The position numbers and the translations under genes were made by a program. This document shows positions 6,272-15,200 of a stretch of 39,641 nt of DNA, in pieces (the first letter of the stretch is position 1; each line of letters begins with the position of its first letter). The notes beneath the pieces are model-generated. The model was not told the origin of the DNA, searched no databases, and worked only from the letters and a program-made list of their open reading frames with translations. Source of the DNA: a virus; IMG/VR virus record IMGVR_UViG_3300025000_000229, positions 1 through 39,641 of that record; one strand, given 5' to 3'.

Positions 6272-8406
6272 GCCTACCCGACCTCCCTACCATACCGTCG
6301 AGTCAGGAGCCGAATACCAGACGGGCGCTTGACATGCTCCGCGTCCTCTTCAATTCGCTAAAGAAGAAGGGGGGCTTGGTAGCGGTCAATGACTTGGTGA
6401 ATGCGGGACTGGTGGACTCTTCACTTCAGGCGACTGGTTCCGAGTATGACGGCGCGATCCCCCCCGCTATCGTCGGTTTGACGGCGACAGGAGCGTTCCG
6501 AACCATCATCCTGGAGTGGGATGCGGTGAACTTCAGAAACTACGCCTACGTCGAGATTTGGCGCTCTACGACTAATGACTTGGGAACTGCGGTAAAGATC
6601 GGCACGACGACAGCAACGCTTTACTCCGACCTTCCGCCGAATGCGTCAATGGCCGTGAACTATTACTATTGGGTGCGGGTCATTAGCCGGTCGAACATAA
6701 TTGGACCCTTCAACGCGACTTCAGGGACTTCCGCAACGACTGCCAATGACCCTGCGTATGTCATCGAAATCCTCGAAAACCAGTTGACCGAAAACGAACT
6801 GTACGGAGATTTGCAAAGCAGAATCAACCTCATTGACACGACAGGGACCGGTCTTATTGACCGGATGATTTCCGTCGAGGCAGGGGTGGAGACTGCCCTT
6901 GCCAACGGAATCACGACCGCGCCTTTTGATGTGAATGAAACCTACATCGTGGGTGCGCTCGTTTCCTATGACAATTCAATCTACAAATGTATTCTCGAAA
7001 TCAACACGCCTCCCGCGCCTGTCCCGACGAACGAAACGTATTGGGTTCTGATTGGGAATTACGCGACTCTTGCTGACATGGTTTCGGCACAAGCGGCGAG
7101 TCTTACGTCTCTGGATAGCGAAGTAGATGGCATCGGCAGTACGGTTGCCGCTCATTCAGGGTACATCACGGCGCTTGAAACAACTGTCAACGACCCCGCT
7201 ACCGGAGTAACTGCGACATCGGGTGCCTTGACGACTCTCACTTCAAGAGTGACCAATACCGAGAACACCAACACGTCGCAGGGTTCAGCTATCACGGCGC
7301 TTGAGTCCACGGTGAACAACGGGACTACTGGAGTGACCGCGACTGCTTCTGCATTGTCTACGCTGACAACAAGAGTGACTAATGTAGAGGGGGTGAATAC
7401 TTCTCAGGCATCAAGCATCTCTTCTCTTACATCATCCGTAAGCTCAAACGCGGCAGCTATCATCAGTGAGGCGAGCACTAGAGCAAGTGCAGACAGTGCC
7501 TTGTCGTCGTCTGTTTCGACGCTTCAAAGCACGGTTAGCGGTCACACTACTTCCATTCAGACCAACGCTACTTCAATCGACGGCATCCAAGGCAAGTACA
7601 CCGTCAAGATCGACAACAATGGGTATGTGACCGGCTACGGGCTGATTTCGACGCTGAACAACGGAACGCCCACTTCCGAGTTTGCCGTTGTTGCGGATAA
7701 GTTCACAATCGCCCCGGTGGCGACGAATGGCGATGCAGATGATGGTTCGCCCTTCTTTCATTTGACAACTACCACGACTGTTGACGGGGTGAGTCTGTCT
7801 GCTGGCACGTACATGAAGACCGCGTTTATTGGTGATTTGACTGTAAAGAATGCGAAGATTGCCAACGAAGCGGTAGACACTTCTAAAATTACTAACCTTG
7901 CTGTTACTACCGCAAAAATGGCCGACCTTGCGGTGACGACTGCAAAGATGGTTGACGCTGCTATAACTACAGCCAAAATAGGCGATGCTCAAGTAAATAC
8001 ACTAAAAATAGGAGCGAACGCTGTTACCGTACCTATCGGCGTAGCATACGGTCCTGAATCTAAGGTTGCCAACTGGACTTTTTTGAATGCTACGGTCTGG
8101 ACTACGCTAACATCAGCAACTATTTCTTCTGAAGGCCAGCCGGTACAAATACTTGTATCAGTTGTTACTGACAAATCGCAATATACACACTTTCGGATTG
8201 TGAAGGATTCCGATGCGTCAGTGCTTTACGATAGTCTGTCAATAACGGGAGTTGTGTCTACGACTACGGTGGTAAGGTTGGATGTTTCGCCAGCGTCGAG
8301 TGAGACGTATACCGTCCAGTATTTGTCAAGTTATTCAGTGTTGGGAGGCGGGTCGCAAACTCTATCCCTCAGAGTCTATATTGGTCTATTAGGAGTGAAG
8401 CGATGA
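6268..8406 (+). CDS. J-like receptor-binding / central fibre protein with FN3 and carbohydrate-binding module
   Basis: Domains in order: N-terminal helical anchor (1-60); FN3 domain (about 68-160, LTATGAFRTIILEWDAV ... YYYWVRVISR); a CBM5/12-like carbohydrate-binding module (about 219-264, YIVGALVSYDNSIYKCI ... YWVLIG); two tandem repeats of about 42 residues with TGVTAT and SRVTN/TRVTN cores (about 300-390); a helical stalk; a lambda-J C-terminal type domain (EFAVVADKFTIAP, residues 470-485); then AVTTAKM-type ten-residue repeats and a beta-rich tip. It is likely the host-recognition tail tip. The FN3 plus J-type domain is unusual for a short-tailed phage. Confidence 0.8.
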   Translation: MSLPDLPTIPSSQEPNTRRALDMLRVLFNSLKKKGGLVAVNDLVNAGLVDSSLQATGSEYDGAIPPAIVGLTATGAFRTIILEWDAVNFRNYAYVEIWRSTTNDLGTAVKIGTTTATLYSDLPPNASMAVNYYYWVRVISRSNIIGPFNATSGTSATTANDPAYVIEILENQLTENELYGDLQSRINLIDTTGTGLIDRMISVEAGVETALANGITTAPFDVNETYIVGALVSYDNSIYKCILEINTPPAPVPTNETYWVLIGNYATLADMVSAQAASLTSLDSEVDGIGSTVAAHSGYITALETTVNDPATGVTATSGALTTLTSRVTNTENTNTSQGSAITALESTVNNGTTGVTATASALSTLTTRVTNVEGVNTSQASSISSLTSSVSSNAAAIISEASTRASADSALSSSVSTLQSTVSGHTTSIQTNATSIDGIQGKYTVKIDNNGYVTGYGLISTLNNGTPTSEFAVVADKFTIAPVATNGDADDGSPFFHLTTTTTVDGVSLSAGTYMKTAFIGDLTVKNAKIANEAVDTSKITNLAVTTAKMADLAVTTAKMVDAAITTAKIGDAQVNTLKIGANAVTVPIGVAYGPESKVANWTFLNATVWTTLTSATISSEGQPVQILVSVVTDKSQYTHFRIVKDSDASVLYDSLSITGVVSTTTVVRLDVSPASSETYTVQYLSSYSVLGGGSQTLSLRVYIGLLGVKR

Positions 8407-8912
8407 AAGCCGCAATCTATAAAATATCGACAGGGGAAATACTGCGGTTTGTCATCTGTCCACCAGACCATGTTTCGGTGCAATGTCGAGAAGGCGAAGA
8501 GTTCTTCCTGAATTGCCCAAAGGATGCCACGCATATAATAAACAACACACCAGCCACAATAGAGCCGGTCATTCCAATCGAAACAATTAAGTCTGAGCGT
8601 TTGACGCGCCTCAAAAACGCACGTGATGCCGAAGAAAGCGGCGGCTTTACTTTCATGGGTAAAGACTTCGACTCCGATCCTCTCTCTATCCAGCGCATCA
8701 CCGTAACTGCAATGGCCGCACAAGGGTCCGAACTGTCGATTGACTGGACGTGTAAAGATGGGACGACTGCAACGCTCAACTCTGCACAACTCAAAGGGAT
8801 GCTTGTTACTATGGTGCAACGCGGAGATACAATACATAAGAAGTGGCGGCAACGGAAACAAGCCGTCCTGTCGGCAAGCACAAAAGAAGAAGTCGAGGCG
8901 ATTACATGGTGA
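8403..8912 (+). CDS. DUF4376 tail-fibre-associated protein
   Basis: AGGAGTGAAGCG precedes an ATG overlapping the fibre stop. The second half matches the DUF4376 pattern: RLKNARDAEESGGFTFMGK, DSDPLSIQRITVTAM and DGTTATLNSAQLKGM. This family usually lies right after tail fibre genes and is thought to be a fibre accessory or assembly domain. The N-terminal 60 residues contain a Cys-containing beta region. Position downstream of the J-like fibre fits the family habit. Exact function is unknown. Confidence 0.8.
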   Translation: MKAAIYKISTGEILRFVICPPDHVSVQCREGEEFFLNCPKDATHIINNTPATIEPVIPIETIKSERLTRLKNARDAEESGGFTFMGKDFDSDPLSIQRITVTAMAAQGSELSIDWTCKDGTTATLNSAQLKGMLVTMVQRGDTIHKKWRQRKQAVLSASTKEEVEAITW

Positions 8913-9292
8913 TGTTTGACCTCTACATGGAAGTTTTCAGTTTCCTCAAGTCACACGAAGGGGTATACGTGGTGACGAACAAGACCTGTTTTGAATTGAT
9001 CGATTCCTTAATCAACAACAGGTTCTTTCTTGAGCGAGACGAGAATGGCAATATCGTGACCTTCTGCAACTACTGGAAGATAGATGACGTGGAAACCGCG
9101 AGGAATGGTGGCCGACCTGAGAACGTAGAAAATGGTTCAGTCCTGTTCATAGTCGATTGTGCCAGTACGATAGGTCTGCGACTGAAAGACTTTAAAAGGT
9201 ACTGCAAGGGGATGAAAGGGGCGGCGTGGTTCCATAAGACTATAGAGCCGTCCAACTTCAGGTTTTACCAGTTAAAAGGAGCCGCGCTATGA
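8906..9292 (+). CDS. Small acyltransferase-like (GNAT/HlyC-type fold candidate) virion-module protein
   Basis: The ATG at 8906 overlaps the DUF4376 stop region and has GAGG about 8 bases upstream; an earlier in-frame ATG would add 21 basic residues inside the previous gene. The 128 residues show alternating strands and helices: FLERDENGNIVTFCNYWKID, a strand SVLFIVDC, then YCKGMKGAAWFHK and FRFYQLKG. Podophages often carry a small acetyltransferase-like gene next to ejection proteins and this resembles it. No catalytic residue can be named with confidence. Confidence 0.5.
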   Translation: MVMFDLYMEVFSFLKSHEGVYVVTNKTCFELIDSLINNRFFLERDENGNIVTFCNYWKIDDVETARNGGRPENVENGSVLFIVDCASTIGLRLKDFKRYCKGMKGAAWFHKTIEPSNFRFYQLKGAAL

Positions 9293-9933
9293 TGACGCAC
9301 AATGTTTTCCTTGCCTTCACTTGTTATGAAAGAATGATGGAGCGGTGCATCTGTTTCAAGGGCGGTTCCAAAGAGATTCCCGAAACTGCGGCACAGGTCG
9401 AAGCGGCGAAAGTCGCCATTGACCAGTACAACGTCTATATGGAATCGTACCGGCCTTTCGAGAGAAAGTTCATTGCTGACGTGATGAAGCCGACCGCAGT
9501 CAAAGAAGGTAAGGCGGCGGGTCAGGTCAACGCCGACATAGCGCAGAAGGCCGCGATTCCGGCAGGGATGGACCCGAACCGACTGATAAAGAATCCGACC
9601 ATCGCTTCCAACATGGCCGAAGTCTCCGGCAGGGCAAGAAACGAAGCTGTCCAGAACGTGCAAGACCAGAGAGTTCAGGGGATGCAGGCTATATCAGACA
9701 TTGGTATGGGGAAAGCGACTGACGCGAAGTTGGGCTTTGAAGGACTAGCAACTGAATCTTTGAGAAAAGCCGTTGGCGAAAAGGCCGCTGACATCCAGGT
9801 GAGCAACGCGATTACTAGCGGTGTCATGGGAGTAGCGGGAGCGGGAGCGGCGGGTTATTCCAACTGGAAGAAGCAACCTGAAAACATCGAGGGGAACACG
9901 TACTTCCCGAACGTAGGTTATCAAAAGGGGTAA
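9289..9933 (+). CDS. Ejection (internal virion) protein-like
   Basis: AAAAGGAG lies 7 bases before tandem ATGs that overlap the previous stop. Residues 23-50 (GGSKEIPETAAQVEAAKVAI) followed by YNVYMESYRPFERKFI recall a recurring podovirus virion protein family found before the large ejection proteins. The middle is helical and Ala-rich; residues 175-192 (AITSGVMGVAGAGAAGY) form a glycine-zipper hydrophobic segment that could insert in a membrane. It starts a run of five similar genes. Function is inferred. Confidence 0.6.
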   Translation: MMTHNVFLAFTCYERMMERCICFKGGSKEIPETAAQVEAAKVAIDQYNVYMESYRPFERKFIADVMKPTAVKEGKAAGQVNADIAQKAAIPAGMDPNRLIKNPTIASNMAEVSGRARNEAVQNVQDQRVQGMQAISDIGMGKATDAKLGFEGLATESLRKAVGEKAADIQVSNAITSGVMGVAGAGAAGYSNWKKQPENIEGNTYFPNVGYQKG

Positions 9934-9936
9934 AAC

Positions 9937-10470
9937 ATGGCGCAACCTGTTTATATGTATCCTGGCGCTGCCGATTATTCTGCTACCGATTTCTACAACG
10001 GGAATCCTCAGTATGCGAAACCGGGAGAGTTTGGAGCCTTGCCCGTCGGTGGGTCAGGGTACAACCCTTTGACTTACGGTGGCAAAGCAGCAGACATGGC
10101 CGCGCAAGTTACCAGGGCGACCTATGAAGATTGGAAGAGTACCTACCTCCCTGTCGCGCTGCAAATGATGAACGAAGAAACCGCCTACAACAACCCCGCG
10201 CTTGTCTCGAAAGGCGTTACTCAGGCTGTGACCAACGTCAACAAGTCCTTCGACAACGCGGCGGCACAACAGCAGCGCATGGCTTCTCGCTACGGAGTAG
10301 GGATTTCCTCCGAACAGCAGGCGGTGAACGACAGGGTGAACAGTGTCAATCGGTCTACCTCAGTCGTGGACGCAGCGAACAGAATCAGACAGAGACTTGC
10401 CGACAGAGACAGGGCAATCGCGTTAGGTGGTGTGCCGAATCTTTCGGGTAAGAACATGGGAGGCCAATAA
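9937..10470 (+). CDS. Ejection (internal virion) protein-like, Ala/Gln-rich
   Basis: AAAGGGGTAAAAC precedes the ATG. The N-terminus is Tyr/Gly-rich and loose (YMYPGAADYSATDFYNGN); residues 60-170 are helical and Ala/Gln/Arg-rich (FDNAAAQQQRMASRYGV, ANRIRQRLADRDRAI). No catalytic motif is seen. It belongs to the operon of putative ejection proteins and its stop overlaps the next ATG (TAATG). A disordered head plus helical body suits a protein that must unfold for ejection, which is inference. Confidence 0.55.
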   Translation: MAQPVYMYPGAADYSATDFYNGNPQYAKPGEFGALPVGGSGYNPLTYGGKAADMAAQVTRATYEDWKSTYLPVALQMMNEETAYNNPALVSKGVTQAVTNVNKSFDNAAAQQQRMASRYGVGISSEQQAVNDRVNSVNRSTSVVDAANRIRQRLADRDRAIALGGVPNLSGKNMGGQ

Positions 10471-10751
10471 TGGGCGGGATACTTGGCACGGGTCAACAGA
10501 TGCAGGGGCAGGCGATTTCGGGCTTGAGACGGGCATCTGAAGTCGAGTCACAACGGGACGCGGCGAATGAACAGATTGAGGCAGGTGAAAAAGCACAAAA
10601 AGTAAATACTACGGCATCTGGTGCAGGCACTGGTGCAGCAATAGGCGCTGGTATCGGTATTGCTCAAGGTGCTGCATATGGTGGGGTAGCTGGTCCTGTC
10701 GGTATGCTTGTCGGCGCGATTGCTGGTTACTTACTCAGCGAGGTATTCTAA
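10470..10751 (+). CDS. Small glycine-zipper membrane-active virion protein
   Basis: GGGAGGCCAATA precedes the ATG. Residues 1-45 form a charged helix (VESQRDAANEQIEAGEKAQ); residues 50-90 are a glycine-zipper region (GAGTGAAIGAGIGIAQGAAY, VAGPVGMLVGAIAGYLL) long enough for two membrane passes. Glycine-zipper proteins in podovirus ejection blocks can form membrane channels for genome delivery; that role is inferred. A holin is less likely so far from the lysis genes. The next ATG follows the stop with no gap. Confidence 0.6.
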   Translation: MGGILGTGQQMQGQAISGLRRASEVESQRDAANEQIEAGEKAQKVNTTASGAGTGAAIGAGIGIAQGAAYGGVAGPVGMLVGAIAGYLLSEVF

Positions 10752-12248
10752 ATGTTCGAGCGAGTCAACCCTGTAACCGAAGGCACCAACGCCTATAAAG
10801 CAGTCAACGACATCTTCCGTGGCGACCGGGAAGAACAGAGGGCGATTGCCGAAACTGAATACAACCGCAACCGTCAGGCGAGACTTGACGAGATGAGCGC
10901 GGAGAGTCACAAGGCGGCGTTGGAATCGAATGCTCTTGCTCAGGAAACGTCAAGACTCCAGTTGGACAAGTCAAGGAAAGCCGACGAGATTGCAAAAGCC
11001 AAAGAGCTTGAGTTTACCATTCGCAAGAATCCTCAAGGCTGGTTTAAAGATCTAGGCTTATCAGATCAAGAAGAAGTCATTGCGGCAACCAAAGGCAACC
11101 CTAAGTTTGCGTTTCTGCACACGCCTGAAATGAGACGGTCGCAGCTTGCAAAGATCAGGCAGATTTATGCTGCTATGCCGAATCCTGAAAAACCGCAGTT
11201 TGACATGCCTAGTCTTTTAGATGGTCTGAACCACGTCTTTGCGTCTCAGTTGGATAAAGGGACTGATGATAGGGGCGAACCGGCGAAAAAAGAGATTGTC
11301 AGTTTCACGATGGACCCTAACGACAAGTCGTTTATCCCTGAACTCAAGGTCACAAGGAAAGATGGCAGTTCATATATTGTCCCAATGACCATTGATCCAA
11401 AGACCGGCAACAGAAGTTCCGCCCCTGACAGCATTGTGAAGAAGATCACCATCCCGCAGATAGCTGACTATTTGGGAACGGCGGAAGGGTTGATTAACTT
11501 GTTTGAAGCAAAACGAGTCGGTCTTGGTGATGATGAACCGCTGAAACAAGCCATTGCAGATGACAAGACAGCCAAATCGTTTAAAGCCGTAAAGGAAGCC
11601 GCACAAGCGTTGCCGGAAGGCCCGTTGCGTGATGCGCTGATAGCGATTGCTCCCGGCGTGGCTTCAGGAGAAATCCCCGGCGCGATTGCCGATACGATGC
11701 TTAAAGCGGCGACGAAAACAGAAGAAAAACTTGATTTCAAAGAAGCTGGACATGGGCAAATTATCTGGTTATCAGGCCCAAACAAAGGGAAGAAGGAACG
11801 TGTCCCGGTCAAGCCAGACAAAGAAGGCTCCGGTGCCGGTTCCAAGATGGGTGAAGCCGAAGGGAAACTTTACACACAAATGCTCAAGGCGTGGCAGGAC
11901 ATGAAGAAGATTACCAGTCTGCCGGCTGGTTCCAAGACAACCGTTGAAGAGTACGACCCGATCATGCAGACGACGAGAACGAAAGAGGTCACGGTGCAAA
12001 AAGAGACAGTCGATGCTGCAAGGGCTATCTATTACGGGCTTGAGAGACGCGGCATGGAGACGTATGGATGGAAGCCGGATGCGACGAGCCTCAATGCGAA
12101 ACAACCGCAGAAGAAAGCACCGGAAGCAAGAAAGGCAAGTGCAGGAGACGTTGCCGCTGCGATAAAGGGAGCGACGACAAGACAACAGGCTATCTCTCGA
12201 CTCAAGGCAAAGGGTTTCACTCACGACGAAATGGGAAGGGAAATCTAA
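10752..12248 (+). CDS. Large helical ejection (internal virion) protein
   Basis: A GAGG site within the preceding gene serves this 498-residue frame. The N-terminal 100 residues are charged coiled coil (REEQRAIAETEYNRNRQARL). A beta-containing middle (SFTMDPNDKSFIPELKVTRK) is followed by helical segments and a basic C-terminus (TTRQQAISRLKAKGFTHDEM). There is no recognised enzymatic motif. Size, coiled coil and place immediately before the giant protein fit the middle member of a T7 gp14-gp15-gp16-like ejection trio, by analogy only. Confidence 0.6.
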   Translation: MFERVNPVTEGTNAYKAVNDIFRGDREEQRAIAETEYNRNRQARLDEMSAESHKAALESNALAQETSRLQLDKSRKADEIAKAKELEFTIRKNPQGWFKDLGLSDQEEVIAATKGNPKFAFLHTPEMRRSQLAKIRQIYAAMPNPEKPQFDMPSLLDGLNHVFASQLDKGTDDRGEPAKKEIVSFTMDPNDKSFIPELKVTRKDGSSYIVPMTIDPKTGNRSSAPDSIVKKITIPQIADYLGTAEGLINLFEAKRVGLGDDEPLKQAIADDKTAKSFKAVKEAAQALPEGPLRDALIAIAPGVASGEIPGAIADTMLKAATKTEEKLDFKEAGHGQIIWLSGPNKGKKERVPVKPDKEGSGAGSKMGEAEGKLYTQMLKAWQDMKKITSLPAGSKTTVEEYDPIMQTTRTKEVTVQKETVDAARAIYYGLERRGMETYGWKPDATSLNAKQPQKKAPEARKASAGDVAAAIKGATTRQQAISRLKAKGFTHDEMGREI

Positions 12249-15200
12249 ATGGGACTGCTCGACTCGTTACCGGATGAAAAGGGCGGGATGCTGGACTCGT
12301 TGCCTGATGAACCTGTCGCCAAGGTCGAAAAGCCAAAGCGTTCTCTTATCGGTGAGTTTGGTGCCGGCATCGCTCAAGGGGCGCTGCAACTCCCTCAGAT
12401 GGTGGGTGGAGTTACCAAGTTGGCCGGCGATGCGATAGGCAGTGAGGCGGTCAGTGCCGTGGGCAAAGACGCCATAAATTACTGGGGAGAGAAACTGAAG
12501 CCGTATGGTGCGGAAGTCCCTTCATTCACCGACATTGAAGACGCGGGAGACGCTGCTAAATACGTGGCTCATGGTGTTGGTGCTCTCGTCCCGACCGTCG
12601 CTGCGTCCGTTGTCTCTGGTGGCATCGGTGCCGGCCTTGCGAAAGAAGGCGTCAAAAGGGCGATTGCTAAGGAAATCGTCAAGCGCGAACTCAAGCACGA
12701 AGCTGTTGACCTCATGGCAAAAGGTGCTGTCAAGGAAACGGTAAAGAAAGCCGTTACAAGGGGGGCAATAGCCGGGGCCGGCGCTGCGAGTTACGGCATG
12801 GAAGCAGGGAGTATCTATACCGATCAAGCCGAGCAGGGCATCAAGAAACCGTTGAGGGCGGCGTTGACGGCGGTTCCTGCGGCGGCACTCGATGTCATTC
12901 CTGAGTTAAGGATCCTGTCGAAGATCCCTGCGTTCAAGGTCTTGCAGGAGACCCCCTTCTTCAAGACTGCCGAAGGACGCAACGCCCTTGTCAGAGGTGG
13001 TAAAGAAGCTCTCAAGCAAGGCGGGGCGGAAGGCGTCACCGAATTTGCTCAGACGCTTATTGAGCGGTACGGCGCGGATAAAGAAGTGTTCTCGAAAGAA
13101 GGGTGGTTGGAAGCTTTCAACGCTGGCATCCTTGGGGGGATTGGTGGTGGCATGATGGGTGGTGTTGCTGGTTCAGTACAGAAGCCGGCGACTGACACGA
13201 ATCTGCTCAAGGACGAAGAGACGAGCGATATTGCAAAAGAACTTCTGAGAGTCAGGAATCAGCCGGTTGTGCCAAGCGTACAGACCGTAACAGAGCCGCC
13301 AGCAATGACGGTTCCAGCCTACGAAGGTCCGGTAATGGATGCCGAAGCACCGACTCCCGAAGACCTGGAACTTCAGTCGATGCAGAGAGAGAACGAAAAC
13401 TACCGTCAGCAGCAGTTGATGGACAAGCAAGACATCCCTACTGTCGAAGAGAAACCTGTTCCGCAAGTCCCTTCCTCATTCAAGACGGCAGACGGCAAAG
13501 TGACGGTGAAGACGAAGGCCGTTGGTGAAGGCGTCTTCCAGGTCGAGACAACGAACATTGACGAGTACGGTCACAAGAAGACGTTTGTTCAAGAGATGAG
13601 CGCGGAAGACGCCGTTAAGCACATCGACAACGTAACTCCCCCGGTGACGAGGGATCAATATCTTCAGGTCAAAGGAGTCAATGATGAAGAAATGTCCGAA
13701 GTGCAAACATCAAATGCTGAAGGCGACCAAAGTCTGTCCGAAGTGCAAAACGAAGGTTCCGTAAATGATAGTCCAGAAACCGGAGGGATGGTACGTCCAG
13801 TCGGAGAAGGGGCGCAACCTGGGGGGGGCGTATCAGACAGCGCAGCAAGCGCACTCCCGACAGGCGAAGGTGGAGGAATGCTGCCTCAGGGATCGACCGT
13901 CGAAACCGCGCCATCCGAAGAAAGTAAAGCAAGTGCTGAAGCGTCCAAAACGGCTCCCAAAGTAGTCATCAAGTCTCTCTCCGACCTTCCCCCTGGACAA
14001 CATGAGATCAAGGGCGCAGGGACGTTCCTCGTTGACGACAAGGGAAGAGTGAAGATTCTTCGTGGGACGAAACTTGAAGCAGTCGATCCAATGAGACGGA
14101 AGCTGGCAATTGACAAATACAATGGGATAGTCTTAGCTGAGAAGCAGAAGGCGAATCGTGAAGCGTTGAAAGTCGGTAAGACGAAGCAGAAGCAGTTGGC
14201 CGAAGAAGCGCGGGGCATTGCTGAAGACGATGCTCCCTACCTCCGTGCCGCCTTACAGAACGTCAAGGATGCTGACTTTGGCAAGATCAGTGTCGATGGA
14301 AACGAGACTGAAGCTACCTGGTCAACCTTTGGCGCGTTGATTCCGTACATCAGGGGTACGGGTATCAGTAAAGCTGACGCAGTGAAGATCATGTCGGAAG
14401 CGGTTGAGACGGGTAAACTGCCTCCTGAGAAGAACAAAGCAGAGAGAGGCTTGGTAGAGTCTGCCTTGAAGCATGAAAAGGAACGCATCGAGGAAGCGGA
14501 GAATCGTGTTGAGACTACTGACGAGCGGCTTGTCCAGCAAGAGATAGCAGAAGAAAGAGACACAGTAGAGGGTGGGGATACGAGTTTTGAATTTGGGGAA
14601 GAACCTGAATCTTCACTGCCTTTGATGGAAGGCGATCAATCCAAACTCTTCCCCACTCCCCCGACCTTTGGCAAGAAACCGCAAGGGACAGGAACCGTCT
14701 CTGAAACGCCGATGCTCACGGAAATGAAGGAGCGGGAAGCGGAGTCGAAACAAACTTCAATGACCCTTGACATGCTCGGGATGCAGCAGATTTACGAATC
14801 GTTGACCGATGGCGTTATGAAGGAACACGCGACAACCGCTTTGGAGAAAGTCCGTAACACTCTCGACAATCCCGGTGGCCTTGGGACATTGGGCAATTGG
14901 AAGCAATACTTGGCGAAGCGTTACAAGACTCTCGGGACGTTATCAAGCATCAAGGACTTCACGCATCAGATAACGAAGACCTTTGGTAAAGCCTCCGAGA
15001 ATGACCGTAAAGCTATTTTCGAGTTCCTGACCGATAAACAGGGTGATGCGTCAACCATCTCTCCCACTCTCAGGGAAGAATCGATCAAGATGAAGCAGAT
15101 GATCGAGGACATCGGGGATAAACTCGTCGCCTACGGGCTTATCCCTCAAGACGTGATGGACGCAAACCGGGGCGCGTACCTCCCTACCGTCTACCTCAAA

